From Rhodospirillaceae bacterium (GTDB lineage Bacteria; Pseudomonadota; Alphaproteobacteria; Rhodospirillales; UBA2165), in contig JABHAA010000131.1 of assembly GCA_018674495.1 (NCBI GenBank), positions 1 through 54,564 of the forward strand: DNA of 54,564 nucleotides, given 5' to 3'. The first letter of the stretch is position 1. Each line of letters starts with the position of its first letter. Under the pieces are notes generated by a model, which did no database searches, was not told where the DNA came from, and saw only the letters and a program-made list of their open reading frames with translations. Both the position numbers and the translations under genes were made by a program. This document shows positions 1 through 14,500 of the stretch, piece by piece.

Positions 1-2580
1 AAGGTTGCCATCGATAACATCGGCACCGTCACCGCCGAATAGGAGGTCGTCGCCTTCGCCGCCATCTATGGTGTCGTCGCCGAGACCGCCATCTATGGTG
101 TCGTCGCCGGCGTTGCCGGTGATGATGTCGTCACCGTCGCCAGCGATAATCACATCGTCGCCGACGGTGCCCGCATAGCCGGTATCGCCGGCATTGGCGG
201 CTTGCAAATCGCTGGCCATGAGAATGGTGCGGACGGCGCCGTCGTCGTCGAAGGAAATCTGGGTAAGTGGCGCCGTTGTGTGGTTGACGATGGTGACCGA
301 ATGCACCGCGTTCAACTCATCAATGGTGTAGATGCCGTTCAACGGCTCGTCGGAGAATTCATCGATGGTGAAGGTGAAGACCAGATCGCCGTTGCCTTGA
401 AGAATGACGTCCTCGATCTGGAAATCGGTATCGATAGACAGGGTATCCAGCCCCTCACCGGCGAAGATGACATCATTGCCGGTGGAAACCAGATAGGTGT
501 CGTTGCCAGCGCCGCCGATCAGTGTGTCGTCGCCGCCATGGCCGTCCAGAATATCGTCGCCGTCATGGCCATCGATGATGTTGGCGCTGTCGTCACCGGT
601 AATCGTGTCGGCGGCCTGGGAGCCGATAATATTTTCGATGCTGCTCAGGGTGTCGACGTCGCTTCCCTGGGTGACCAGGAAATCACCGAATTCCAGGAAC
701 GAATTGATCGAATCCGCGCCAATATAATCCGCACCCATATCGACAATGATGCCAACATTCTGGCTGGAATATACGGCGGTATCGATGCCGTCGCCGCCTT
801 CGATGCGGTCGCTGCCGAGGCCGCCTTCCAAGCGGTCGTCGCCGGCATGGCCGAGGATAATATCGCCGGCGCTGCCGCCGATGACTTCATCGCCCGCCGC
901 TGTGCCGGTAATCAAGCTGGCGGCGATAGTATTGGCGTTGTTGAGGTTATTGGCCAATCGGAATGTATCGAGGACACCGTTCTGGTCGTAATCAAACTCG
1001 ATGGTATCGACCGGCTGTGACAGGTGATCCTGGATGTGGGTTTCGTTGATTACAATGCCATCATCAGAGAACTGAACGATGAGATCGTCGAAACTGCCAT
1101 CACCATCGGTATCGCCGTAGAAAACATCCTCCAGCGAATGCTGCAGGCCGAGGCGCAACGTGTCGAACCCGGTGCCCGCAATTATCGTATCGGTGCCGTC
1201 CGAGGCCAAGAACACATCGTTGCCGGCGCCGCCATCCAACAGATCGTCGCCGGCGCCGCCGTCGATGGTATCGTTGCCGAGCCCGCCGTAGATCGTGTCG
1301 TTGCCGTCGCCGCCTGAAATCGTGTCGTCAAATTCGCCGACGCCGTTGACGGTGATGGTCACGGTCTGCTCGACCGCCGGTGCGGTGCCGTCGCTGACCG
1401 AATAGGTGAAGCTGACGCTACCGGTTTCGCCCTCGCCGAGAGCGCTGAAATCGCCATTCGGATCGAACGTGAAGATACCGTTGGGAGAGATCGATACCAA
1501 ACCGCTATCGACGCCGGTGCCGCTGACCAGCGTGAAGTCCAAATCGTCGCCGTCTACGTCGGTCGCTTCCAGGCGCCCCGATATGATGGCGTTCTCAAAC
1601 GCAGTGATCGCCGTAGTGCCGGCGATCGGCGCATCGTTGACCGCGGTCACTTCCACATTGACCGTCGCCGTCGCCGGATTGCCGCCGGCATCCTCGACCG
1701 TATATTCGAAGCTGGCGATACCGTTGAAATTGGTCGCCGGCGTAAACACAACATCGGTGCCAACGATGGTAACCGTGCCGGTGGAAACATTTGAGACAGC
1801 GGTCAAGCTCAGGGCCTCGCCCTGGATATCGAAATCGTTAGCCAACAAGTCCGCCACCGGAATGGTGATGGTTGTATCCTCGGCGCCGGCTTGGCTCAGG
1901 AAATCATTGCCGGCGATGGGCGCCGCATGATCGGGCCCGATTGATACATCGGCAAATTCCAGGGTTTCGACATTGACTAGTGTATCGGTGCCGTCGTCGC
2001 CATCGCCAATGTTGTTGTCGGTAACGGTGATAATCCCGGCACCATCATTGGTGATCGTATAATCACCGATTGCGCCGGAGAATAGGGCCGTATCGCTGCC
2101 AAAGGCGCCGTCGACGCTGTCATCGCCGGCGCCGCCCGTGATAAAGTCGTCGCCGTCCCGGCCATTGATGATGTCATCACCGGCCAGGCCGAGGATAAAG
2201 TCGGTGGCGAAGGTGCCGTTGATAAGATCAGCGCCTGCGGTTCCGAAAATTTCCGGGCTCAAACTAATGGTCACGTCCGCAAATTGCAGGGTTTCGACGC
2301 GTGTAATGGTATCCAGGCCCTCGGCCCCGGTTAGATCAAACACCGTGGTGGTGCCGCCGAGCGAAGTCACCGAATAATCGATCAGATTGCCGGCAAAGAC
2401 GGCGATATCGGCGCCCGCGCCGCCATCGAGGATATCGTCCCCGGCTCCACCGGTCAGGGTGTCGGCGCCGGCGCCGCCAAACAATTGATCGGCGCCGCGC
2501 ATGCCGGTCAGAGCATTGGCTGCCTCGTTGCCGAAGAAGACGTCGTTGCCATCGCCGCCAAAGACATTCTCGATCACCGT
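1..2580 (-). repeat. C-terminal-side RTX repeats with two cadherin-like domains
   Basis: RTX nonapeptides occur at about 2580-1960 (FGGAGADTLTGGAGDDIL and similar) and again from about 1330 to the window edge (GDGNDTIYGGLGNDTIDGG and similar). Between them, at about 1955-1330, lie two cadherin-like domains (DLLANDFDIQGE and EATDVDGDD loops). The last visible residues are still in RTX repeats, so the secretion signal and possibly more repeats lie outside. Confidence 0.8.
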
Positions 2581-5500
2581 CGCCGCCTCGATCAGCAGCG
2601 GCAGGCCGAGCAAGGAATTGATCGAACCTGCATCCAGATCAAAGGTGATGTTTTGGGTGATGGCGGCGAAGTTGAGGGTATCGGTGCCGGCGCTGTCGGC
2701 TAACAGATCGCGGCTGCCATCGAAACCAAGCCCGGCCCATTCGTCGGTATAGAAATAAGTGTCGTCATCGCTGATCAAATCGCCCTGAATTGACAGAGTC
2801 CAATCATGCAGGATGCCGACATCTACAGCTTCGGTGTCGGTGACCTTCAATATCCAGTCGCCGGCGGATTCCTCGCCCCAGAACTGGACGCTGTCGAAGG
2901 TGAAGTTGATGCCGGTATATCCGTCAAGCTCGCCCAAGCTTCCAAAGCCGGGCCGGTTGACGAGAACACTCGACGTCAGATCCGGAGATACCAACTCGAC
3001 AATCAGATCACCAATCCAGGTGTGATCCAGATTAAGCACAACTTCTACATGGTCGATCTCAATATTGGAGGCCACCGTGATCGTATTAGCGACCGTCGCA
3101 TTGTCGAGAATATCCAAATCGAGCACGCCAGACGTTTCGGTCACCGTCTCAAGATTGGTGGCAGTGCTTTGCGCCGCCCAGGTCTCGGCCAGCCGCACGG
3201 CGGCATGGGCATCGACCAGGCCGAAGCCATAATTGCTACTGACGGTCAGGCCGCCGCCATTAAAGTTGTTGGCGCCGTTGGTCTGCCAGCCGACATCGGA
3301 TCCCGACGGGTTTACTGATGTATAGGCCAAGATTTCCTGAACATCGCGGTAGCCGAGGTCGCTGTTGGCCTCGAGCATCAAGGCAACCACGCCCGATACA
3401 ATCGGCGCCGCCGCCGAGGTGCCGCCAAAGTTGGAGGTGTAGTCGCTGAAATCGTAACCATCGGGGCCGACGAGATCGGTAGTAAAGATGCCCTCGCCCG
3501 GCGCCGATACCAATATGGCAGAGCCCGGCGTGCTGAACGATGATATCTGGCCGTCCTGGCTGATCGAGGCGACGGCGATGGTTTCCGGCGCGTTTTGCAG
3601 ATTGTGATAGTTGACGTCGTCGCCGGAATCGAAGGAGTTGCCGGCGGCGAAGGTGATGACCGTGCCGAGGCCGCCGCGTCCCAGCGTCACCGCGTCGGTG
3701 ATCGCCTGGGTGAATTGCTGGGCCTGCGGGTCAAGCTTGTTGTCGTCGAACGGACGGTCGAAGCCCCAACTGTTGTTGACCACGTCCACAGTCTGCATCT
3801 GCTGCATGGCCAGCAATGTCTGCGCATCAGAGCCATTGAGGCCGAAGCCCATGCGGAACATGGTGATGTCCGCATCCGGCGCGACGCCGACCGCATCGCC
3901 AGAACCCAAGGTGGCGCCGATCAGACCGGCAACCGCGGTGCCGTGGAAATCGTCACCGCCGCTGGCGAACGCATCCAAATCCCCATCGCGGGCGTCCAGA
4001 TCGAGATCGAAGCGGTAGTTGAAGTTCAGGTCCGGATGATTGTAGTCGATGCCGTCATCAATGATGCCGACCAAAACGCCTTCGCCGGTAAACTCGTCCC
4101 AGACATCCGTAACGTTGATATCGACCCCGGGGACAAGAGCGTTGTCCAGATGCCATTGATCGAAAAAGCCCGGGTCGACGGGAACCAGCGCGTGGATGGG
4201 TCCGCCCTCGGACATCGAGACCAGATCGTTGCGATAGGATTTGAAATCCGCATCGTAATAAATGGCGCCCGGCAGCAACCCGTCATAGGCCTGATAGATA
4301 TTGCCGGTAAGGCCGGCGCCGCTGGTGCCGCCGGAGGCAGTCTCATCCTCATAGTCGCCATAGATAACGTCATCGCCAAGACCGCCATCGATTGTGTCGG
4401 TGCCGACGCCGCCGATCAGCGTATCGTTGCCGGCGCCGCCATCCAGCGTGTCAGCGCCATCGGCGCCGTCCAGTACGTTATCGAGCGCGCTGCCGATGAT
4501 CAGATCGTCGGTATCTGTGCCGTGAACATTTTCGACATTCACTATCGAGTCGGTGGCTGGACCAATCGGGATATCAGCGTTCTGCGCCACGCCGCTGGCA
4601 TCGTACGCCAGGCCCTCTGCCAAATTGATTTGGATACCTTGGGTGAATTCGTCGCCGAATCTGATTTCATCGATGCCGGCGCCGCCATCAATAATATCGG
4701 CACCCCTGCCGGCGATAATGGTGTCGTTGCCGGCGCCGGCATTGACAATGTCGTCGCCGCCATTGTCGACCAAAATATCGTCGCCGGAACCGGTTGAGAG
4801 GGTTTCGCCCAGGTCCGTGCCGACAACGACGGTATTCGTCACATTGGCGCTGGCATCGAAACCGGCGGCGACCGTGAAGACCTCGTTGGCATCGATAACG
4901 CCGTCTTCGTTGGCATCAAATGCGAGCCCCGCCAACGGTGCCGATGCATGATCGGTAATCGTGATGGTGCGCGCCGTCTCGGCACCGGTGACAGGATCGG
5001 TCTCGATGGCGCTGATCACCAAATCGCCGCCGCTGTTAAGCACCGCCGATTCCAACTCGAAGTTGGCCGATACGATCAAAGTATCCGTGCCACCACCGGT
5101 TGATAATGTCAAATTTCCAGAGGTCAACGTGACCTGATCATCGCCGGTATTGCCGGTGACGGTTTCGACGCCGGAAACTTCGATGACGTTGCCGCCGGCA
5201 TCAAGCACCAGGGCATCGTTGCCATCGCCGCCATCGACGCTGTCGCCGACGACCGCGTTGCCATCAAGAGTGATCGTGTCGTCGCTGGCGGAACCGGTAA
5301 TCTCTTCGCGCAGCAGCGGATCAAGAGTAACGATTGCCACACCGGAAACCGCGATTTGCGCAACCGGCAATTCGCCGGTGACCGTGATGGTAACCGTAAC
5401 CGGCGCTGAAATTCCGCCATTGCTGTCGATGACCGTATAGCTGAACGTATCTTCGACGGAATCTTCGGAGCCGAGCGCAAACAACGAAGCCGAGGTCGTC

Positions 5501-8500
5501 GGATCGTAGGTGAACACGCCGAACTCATCGACGCTGATCGCCGCGCCGGCGGCGCTGATGGCATCGAATGTGCCGACCGAAATCGCGTCCCCGTCAACAT
5601 CGCTATCGTTGGCCAAGGCATCGATTTCCAAGGCCGCGAGGCGGAAGGTTTCGCCTATATCCGCCGTCGCCACCGGATTATCATTGGTGCCGGTGATTGT
5701 TACCGTAATGGTTGCTTCCTGCGAAAACGAGTTGCCGGAATCACGGATGGTATAGGTGACCGTGTCGGTGGTCGTCTCGCCGACGGCCAGGGACTGGAAG
5801 GCATCGATGCCGCTCGGATCATAGAACAACGCACCACCGGGAACGCCGGTGCCGGTAATCGTGGCGCCCGAAGCCGCCGTCGCCGAATTGACGATCAGGG
5901 TTGCCGTCGTATCGACCGTATCCACGTCGGTGTCATTGGCGAGAACGTCGAGGGCGACAATGGCGCCGTCTTCTTCGACCACGACGCCCAGATCAATCGT
6001 GGTATCGCTCACCGCCACCGGCGCATCGTTGACGCCGCTCACCGTCACCGAAACAGTCTGTTCCGAGAGGCCGCCATTGCCATCGTCGGCGGCATAGACA
6101 AATGTATCGGTCAGCCGCTCACCGCCGGTCAGGGCTTCAAACTCGGCAACTCCGTCGGGGGCATAGGCAATGGCGTCGGTGCGGACTGCGGTGATGCTGC
6201 CGTCATCGAATTCACCGGCGTTGGTCTGCGCCGCGGTCACCGTATAGGACAGGCTTGCGCTCGCCGTCGGCGCCGTCAGCATCAGAACATCATCGGTGGA
6301 GCCGTCATTGGCGCGGACGATGTCGCGCAAGTCCACGCTGGAATTGATCAATTCGCGGATATTGGAGCGGACCTCCGCCAAATCGGCTTCCAGACCGGTT
6401 ACCGTATAAGCGATGGCGGTGACGCTGCCGCTCTGGGTGATAGTAATGGTATAGGTGTCATTGGCTTCCATCGAGCCATCGATGGAAATGCGGTCGGCCT
6501 GAATCTTGGTGACCACCGCCGCAAGGCTGGAGACGTCCGAGCCGGTCCCCGACTGGAGGCCCACTGAAAGCGTGTCGTTGGCGTCAATATCGTTATCGTT
6601 AAAGAGCACATCGACGACAACGAATTCGCCATTTTCCCGGGCCAAGGCCAGATCCTTGACCGCCGATGGCGCATCGTTTTCGCCGGAGATGGTGATCGTC
6701 ACCGTGGCTTCGTCGAAGTTGCGCCCATCGGTTACCGAATAGGTAAAGGTATCGGTCTTGGATTCGCCAACGCCCAACGCCTGCAACACCGACGAAGAGG
6801 CGCTGTAGATGATTTCACCGGTTACCGCGTCAATTTGCGTGGTGCCGAATTCGCCATCGCCCGGCGTGATGATGCGCAGCTCATCGCCATCCGGATCGGT
6901 ATCATTGGCAAGCACGTTGATGCTGACGGTGCCGCCCTCAATCACGATGGCAGTGTCGTCAACCGCGTTCGGCGGCCCCTGGATACCAACCACGTCAACA
7001 GTGACGCTGGCCGTGCTGGTGTCACCAAGGGCGTCGACAACCGTGTAGGTAAAGGTCTCCTGATCAATATTGCCTTCGCCCAAGGTGGCGTATGCTGCCG
7101 CAATTGGCGTAAAGACAACCACGCCATTTTCGATGGTCACATTGGCTTTGGAGCCCTCGCCGGCGTAACTCACCGACTGGATGGTCATGGCGTCGCCTTC
7201 GACGTCGCTGTCATTATCCAGAACGCGGATGATGATCGCGTCCTTGGTGGTGGTCGATGCCGTATCGTCGGTCAGATCGGGTGCATCGTTGACCGAGGAG
7301 ATGGTCACCGTGACATCCGCGGACGAGGCCAATCCGGCTTCATCGACAACACGGTAGGTGAAGGTGTCGGTACCATTGAAATTGGCGTCCGGCGTGTAGG
7401 TATAAGCGCCGGTAACGGCATTGGTAATGACCACGGTGCCGTTGGCGGGCTCGCCACCGGCAGCGACGGAGAATGTCAGCACATCGTTATTATCGGGATC
7501 AACCGCCACAAGGGTGCCGCTGATCGCATCGTTGATGCCATCGGTGTTGGCGTCCAAATCTTCCGAGGAGCTTAAGCTGCCCGCTTCGGCGTCCGGTGCG
7601 TCATTGATACCAAGCACATTGATGGTCAGGGTATTTTCCGAGGTGGCGCCGCTGGTGTCCTGGACTACATATTTGATCACCGGCGTATCGGTTTCGCCGG
7701 CGGCCAGGGCGCGGAACGCCGCCGCATCCGGCACATAGCCGATCGAGCCGTTAACCGGATTGACGACCACGCTGGCGGCCGAGCCGGCGATGGTCGTCGT
7801 TTCGCTTAAAGTATAAGTGATCTCGCCAAAATCGGGATCGGCGCCCGCCGCCGCCGTTACGCCGGCGATATTGTCGGTGACATCCAAAGCCAACGCCGCC
7901 GCAACCTCGGCGATGCCGTCGCCGGAAACTGCCAGATAGCTAGCGGCGGTTCCGTTAACCGTGATGGTGTAGGTGACGCCTTCGGTTACCGAGGTGATTT
8001 CCTCGATGGTCACCGATTGGACGCTCAACACATCGCCGTCGATGTCTTTGTCGTTGCTCAGTACCTTGACGGTGGTGCCGCTAGCGGCAACAACGGTGCC
8101 GAAATCGGGGCTCGATGTCGGGCCATCGTTGACCGCGTCTACTTCAATGGTCACCGTCGCAGATGAAAGAGAAGTTTCCTCGGCATTCTCCACCGTATAT
8201 CCAAAGCTGTCGGTGCCGTTAAAATTGGCATCCGGTGTATAAAGGATGGAGCCGTTGGCAAGCGAAGTTGCGGCCGTCATATCCGCACCGGCGGTCGCCG
8301 TGAACGGCGTGCCGGCCGTTACTGCGCTCAACAATATATGGGCGAGCGAGACATCGGCGGTCGGAACATCGGCGCCGACACTGACGTCGGCCACCGAAGC
8401 CGCCAACGTGTAAACGGCATCCACCGTGTCGGAGGAAATATTGATATCGCCATCGGTAGGCCCGGCCGTCGCATCGACAACTGCGTTGACGGTGGTATCG

Positions 8501-11500
8501 GCATTGATGGCATCGACCAATAGGCTGCGCAGCCCGGCCAGGGTCAGACCGGCGGTGATATCGGCGGCGGTCACGGTGTAGGTGACATCGGTTCCGTCAA
8601 CGGTAACCGTGTAGGCGTCACCTTCAGCAATGGCTCCGTCGAAGGTCACTTGCTTGGCAGCAACCGCCTTGACCACGTCATTGACGGTGACGTTGGCGTT
8701 GACCTTGGCCACCAGGGCATCGCGGGCTGCAATCAAATCCGCTTGGGTGTCGATAGACACTGCGGTTTCATCGACGGTGACGGTATAGGTCCCAGTGCCG
8801 GCGCCGGAGAGAGTAAGGGTATCGACTTGCGACAGGACAATGGCATCACCATTGGTGGGCGAGCCCACGGACGTGATCGACGCACCTACAAGCGCCTCGC
8901 CATCGGCACGCAGATCGTTGGCCAGCAAGTTGATGATGACCGAGGAATCTTCGTCGATGGCATCGGCGTCGATCAGATTGTCGGCTTTCGCGTCGGGCAA
9001 CGCGGCGGCGGCTTCCTGGGCGGCGCGCAAGGCCGATTCCTGCGCGGCCTTGGCCAGGGCTTGTTCGAACTGGCTGGCGCCGGCAACCGCCTGCGCCGCC
9101 GCCTGGATCGAAGCAACCGCCTGGGCGCGGGCCAATTCCGCGGCCGTATCAGCCAGAGAAATCTGTGCCTGCGCATCAGCGGCGTCGGAGACAGCGTCAT
9201 CGCGAGTGGTCGAAAAATCAACAAGATCGCCGTTTCCGTCGAGCACGCCAACCGCTGGGTCGAAACTCGGCGGTGCATCAATGTTATCTGCCTTGGTTTC
9301 CGCAGTCCCAGCCGCGGACGAGGCATCGTCCAAGGCGCTTTGAATGGCGGATGCCAAGTCTGACGCGGAAGCGAGGCCCTGGGCAAACGCGCGGAGCGCG
9401 GTCTCAACGCCGGTCCGGCTGGCCGTGGCGGAAACGTCTGTATCGTTGGTGGAGGCGGTGACGACAATGAAATCGCCGTCCACATCATCGGATGTGAACG
9501 CAATCTGACCATCGCCAAAGCCTACCGCCGCATCGACCAGCGACGCAGCGTCTGTATTGATCTGGCTAATTAGACTGTCGCGAATATCGGAAATATTGGC
9601 TTCGGTAATGCCTTCTGCGCCAATTTCATGTTCGACCGAGATCGAAACATTGGCAGTGCTGATACCGGAAGTGGCAAAACCGGTGGTATCGGAAGTGCTG
9701 GCGAACGCCACCGTTGCCAAATCAAATACCGTGCCGGCGTTGACCGCCGTGAGAAGAACCTCGCCCGCGCCGCCTAGGCTGGCAACCACTGTGCCGCCAA
9801 GTGCGGTGCTCGAATTGATGGTATCAATAATGGCAGCGAGCATCTCGGGCAATGCATCGCCATCACTGTTCGCGTCCTCGCTACCGGTCACTGTATAGAT
9901 CACCGAATCCGATCCGATAGCAATGGTGATCGTATCGTCGGCGACGAGTGTATTGTCGACAGCGGCATCGAGCGTAATGGTGTTGATCTGGGCGACAGAT
10001 ACGTTGACCGTATAGATATCGCCGGCGTCGCCAAAACCGTTGTCGTTACTGCTTTCCAGGAGAACCGAGAACTCCTGCTTGGTCGTCGCGATAGCCGTAT
10101 CCAGGGCCGTTACAACCGTATCAATGGCTGTTGCAACGGTAGTGCCGGCGGTGTCGGCGCCGGCCGGCGCCGAATCCGGATCGGCCTGGAAGGCCTGGAA
10201 CGCAGATACGGCGCTATTGATATCAGCATCCGGATTGGTTGTATTATTCAACGCCTCATTGGCTGCTGTTAGGGCGGCGTCCAAAGCAGATATGACGGCG
10301 GCGTCTTGGTCTTCGGCGGCTTTGTCGCTTTCGAAATCAAAGGCCGCTTCGATGGCGGCGCGCGCGGCGACGGCGGCGGTCTGTGCATTGACCAGGGCGT
10401 CACCGGCGGCGTCCAGCGCGTCATCGAAGTCGGCGGCGGTTTCTTCCTTGGCGCCCTCGGCGGCCTTGTCCGCATCGGCGATGGTCGCCAAATCGGCGAT
10501 CTGTTTGTTAAGCTCGAAAGCCGTCGCCGAATTGGCAAGATCAACTTGCGCATCAACGTTGGCTTTGGCTTGGGTTGCCGTATCCAGATTTCGCGTGGCA
10601 GCTTGGTAATTCAAAAGCGCCGATGACAGGAAATCGCGCGCTTCGTCAATCAGACCCTGAGCAATATCGTTCTTGTCTGGGTTGTTCTCCACAGCCAGTA
10701 GCGCTGTGAGGATTTCTGCCTGGACGTCGGCAACACTGGTTGCCGTTACGGTCATCAGGTCACTGTCTTCCAGCGCTGCCGCCGCATCGAGAATGGCATC
10801 GCCGGCCTCGGTTTGCGCCAGGGTCGCCGCCGCCAAGGCGTCTTCCGCATCTGATTGAATTTCGTCTAACTTCGCTTTTGCTGCGCTCAAGTCGGGATCG
10901 GTAGGTTCTTCATCGGCACCACCACCACCAGGGCCAAAGATAATTTCCAACCTTCCAAGGGCAATGGCACCCTGGGTTTTCGCGGCATCGGCGGCTGCGA
11001 GCACCGCGGCGGTAGCCTCATCCGAGGTGAAGGATTTGGCTTCCGGCGTATCTTCGACCGCGTCGATCACTGTATCGGTGGGTGTGGCGCTGGCACTAAA
11101 CCCTTGGTCGGCATCCACGGCCTTGAGAATTATGACTCCGGCGTCCGTACCCGCTTCGACGGAAACGATGGCACTCGCATCTGCGTTGGCCGCTATCTTG
11201 GCGATCATCTCGGCGCGTACGTTGGCCGCCGAATAGTCGCCCGGATTATCACCGCTATCGATATCGGCCTGCGTAATTGAAATCGCGACGGGTGTGTCGG
11301 CGCCGGTCGTAATCGTTACCGAAATAGTGTCGCCAACCCCAATATCACCCGCCAGCGTGACGATCTCGATATCCACGGTCGCCGCCTTGGCATTCACGTT
11401 AAAGGAATTGGCATCGACCGAAACCAGGGCCTCGTCCAGGGAGGCGGCGGCGATGGTTGCCTGCTCGCCGGCCACAGTCGCCAGGGCATCGATCTCGGCA

Positions 11501-14500
11501 GACGCTTCCGCCGCCAACTCGTCGGAGCCCTTCAAGTTGGCAATGGTGGTCGCCACTTCGATGGAGTTGTTGCCGTCCGCCGTGGTCAGAACCGTTGTCG
11601 TGTATTCGGAGCCTGCCGCCAGGGCGGTTAATTTAATCTCGCCGGTGCCGGCGGTTGCCTCGGCGCTGACAATGGCACTGACCGCTTCAGAATTATTGAT
11701 CGCATCGACCAGTTTGCCGCGCAATCCATTCAGGGTCAGCCCCGCATCCACATCTGCTTGGGTCACCTGATAGGTGGCGGTAAAGCCATCGACCACCACG
11801 GTGAAAACGTCATCCAGATCGACGCTGCCGTTGATGGTTACCGTATCCTCCTGGGACACCTGTGTGGTGCCACTGGAATTGGAGACCGTGGTCGAAACCA
11901 GCACATCGTTGGTGTTGCCGGCGCCGCCGCCATCGTTGGCGAGGCCCGACGTGGTAAAGCCGATACCAGGGAAATCGGATGTCAGTTTGATCTGCGAGGC
12001 ATCGCTGCCCGCCGAAGCGGTTACGGTAAATCCGGAGGTGCCGTTGTTGAGCGCCTCGACCAAGGCGTCACGAATATCCTCAATGGTGAATGTAGGATCG
12101 GCGGCGTTGCCGGCAGAAACAGTGACCGTGACTGCATCGGCGCCGCCGACGATCACCGTGTAGGCATCGTCTTCTTCCAGCACGCCTTCGAAAGCCAGCG
12201 CCAGCGTATCCACCTGAGCGATGCCGCCGGCGGTGGTGGCGGCGGACGCGGCGGCGTCGGCGGCAGTCTGCGCCTCGGTACGGGCGGCAGCCGATTTGGG
12301 GCTGGTGGCCAGGGCATCAGCAGCATTGACCGCTTCGGCGGCGGCCAGGATGGCTTGCGCTTCCACATCTGGTACCAGCACCAAGGCGGCTTCGGCCTGG
12401 GCTTGGATGGTTGCCGAATCGGATCCATCGGCAACCGTAATACCAGTGATTTCATCGCGGATGTCCGAAGCAGTGGTGGCGGCCGCGCTGGCGAGGCCGG
12501 CGGCGGTGGCGGCATTAGTGGCCGCCAGTTGGGCCGCAGCAACATCGACCGTGGCCGCCGCCGTTTCGGCGTCGGTGGCAGCGATGTCGGCATCGTTGGC
12601 CGCTGATTGCGCAGAATCATACGATTCTTGGGCGTCTTCGAGGGTCGCCTCGGCCTGGGTCAGAGCGTTTTGGGCGCGGGAGTTGGCCTGATCGACCGCC
12701 GCAAAGGCCTCGGGATCAATGGTTTCGGCAACCGCAGCCGACGCCAACGCAGCAGCGGCCAATCCGGCCTGGGTCGAAACGTTGGTGAAAAATCCTTGCG
12801 CGGCGCTCAAGCTGTCGCCGGAATCGGACGCCGCCTGGCTGGCGGAATTGGCGGATGCGCGGGCCTCCAGCGCAGCTTGCACGGCGGCGGTCGCATCCGC
12901 TTGTCGGCTTTCGGCGGCGCTTTGCGAGGACGATGCATTCGCCGCTTCCGCAGCCGTTCTCTCGGCGGCGGCATTCGCGGCGGCCTGAGCGGCGGCCAAA
13001 TCTTCGGTTGCCGCCTCAACCCGGAGGGCTTCCAAAGCCACCTGATCGCCGAGGATGTTATTGACAACGATCGCCTGTTTAGCGGCGGCGATGCTGCTCA
13101 CATCGGCGGAAAGTATGGCCTGCAATACAGATTGGGCGGTCGCGCCAATGGACACAACCGCCGCGTCTTGCGAGGAATCGGCATCGGCCTGTGCATTCAG
13201 CAAGGTCTGCGTAGCGGCCACATTATCGCCAATGTCGTTGAGTTTGGCGGCATTTTCGGCGGCCAACTTGATCAAATCGACGGGCGTTTGAAGGGCATCG
13301 ATCTTGTCTTGAGTGGTGGCGTCGGCATCGTCGAACAGGGCGCGCAAGGCATCGGCGCTGGCATCGGAATAGGCTGTCAGATTAAGCCCCAAAGTTTCAT
13401 TTAACTGCGCCAGATTGAGCGCTTGCGCGGCCTCGATAATCGATTCGACCGCGGCATCCGATTGTGCTTCAGCCAACGCGGCGGCGGCGTCTGCGGCCGC
13501 CACATCATCGTCGGTTGGCGCCGAAAGCTGTGCGAGCTCTTTGGCGGCATCGGCGGCGTTGGTGGCGGCCTCGGCGGCGCTGTCGGTTTCGCCGGCGGCC
13601 TCACTTATTTCGTCAATGATTGCGTCGATGGCATTGTCGGCGCGCGCCTGGGCTGCGCCCTGGGCACCAATTTCGAAGGATGCTGCAAAACCGGCGGCGG
13701 CGGCGGCCTCGGCGGCGACGCGCGCGGCGGCGGAGGCGGTGGTGGCGGCGTTGGCTGCCGTGTTATCGGCAACCGACTGGGATTCCTCGGCGGCGGCAAC
13801 GGCTGCGCGGGCGGCGGTGACCGCATCACGGGCATCGGCGAGCGCGTTTTCGGCGCTAGTCGTCGCCGACGCCCAGACCTTTTCAATCGCGGTTTGAACA
13901 TTCGCATTGCCGTCATCGGCTGCGGCGGCTTTTTTACCGACCTCGTCGAGGGCCTTGATGCGTGCATTTTCGACGGCCAGAGCGGCGGCCAGATTGACGT
14001 TCGGTTGTACCGCATCTTCGGCGGCGGTGGCGGCGGCTTCGGCGGCACCGGTCGACGCGGCTACCGCTTTCGACGCGGCGGCGGCGGCCTCACCGGCCTT
14101 GGCGGCAGCGGCGATACGGCCCAGCGAGGCCGATCCATCGACCCAGGAATCGGCGGCAACGGTAGCGTTCTTGGCCACTTCAAACGATGCCGAGGCGGCG
14201 CCGGCATCGGACACCGCCCTGATCGACGCAGCCGAAGCGAGCGCCGCATGGGAAATCGCTTCGCTGCCGGCGCCGGAAGCGGCATCGACCGCAGCGTTGG
14301 CTGCGGCCAGCGCCAGATCAGCAGCCTGCTGAGCGAGCTGGGAAGCGGCTTCGGCACCTTCAATGTTGACGTCGACAGCCGCCTGCGCGGCAATGACTTT
14401 CTGCGCCGCCGCGATGTCGGCCTGTGTGACGGCCGTATTGGAGAGCGTTTCGGCTTGATCGGCGGCGGCCTCGTCCCTGGCGGCCTTGTCGGCGGCTGCC

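Noticed and set aside
3595..4797. 400-aa plus-strand open frame opposite the giant gene
   Set aside because: It is the complement of the S8 and RTX coding region; its composition (many Val, Ile, Asp, Gly with no motif) is what the reverse of GCC/GGC-rich repeats gives, while the minus frame holds a full protease triad.
1..5000. Regularly spaced short repeats resembling a CRISPR array
   Set aside because: The repeats are degenerate, in frame, and translate as GGxGxD RTX nonapeptides; there are no identical repeats with unique spacers and no cas gene.
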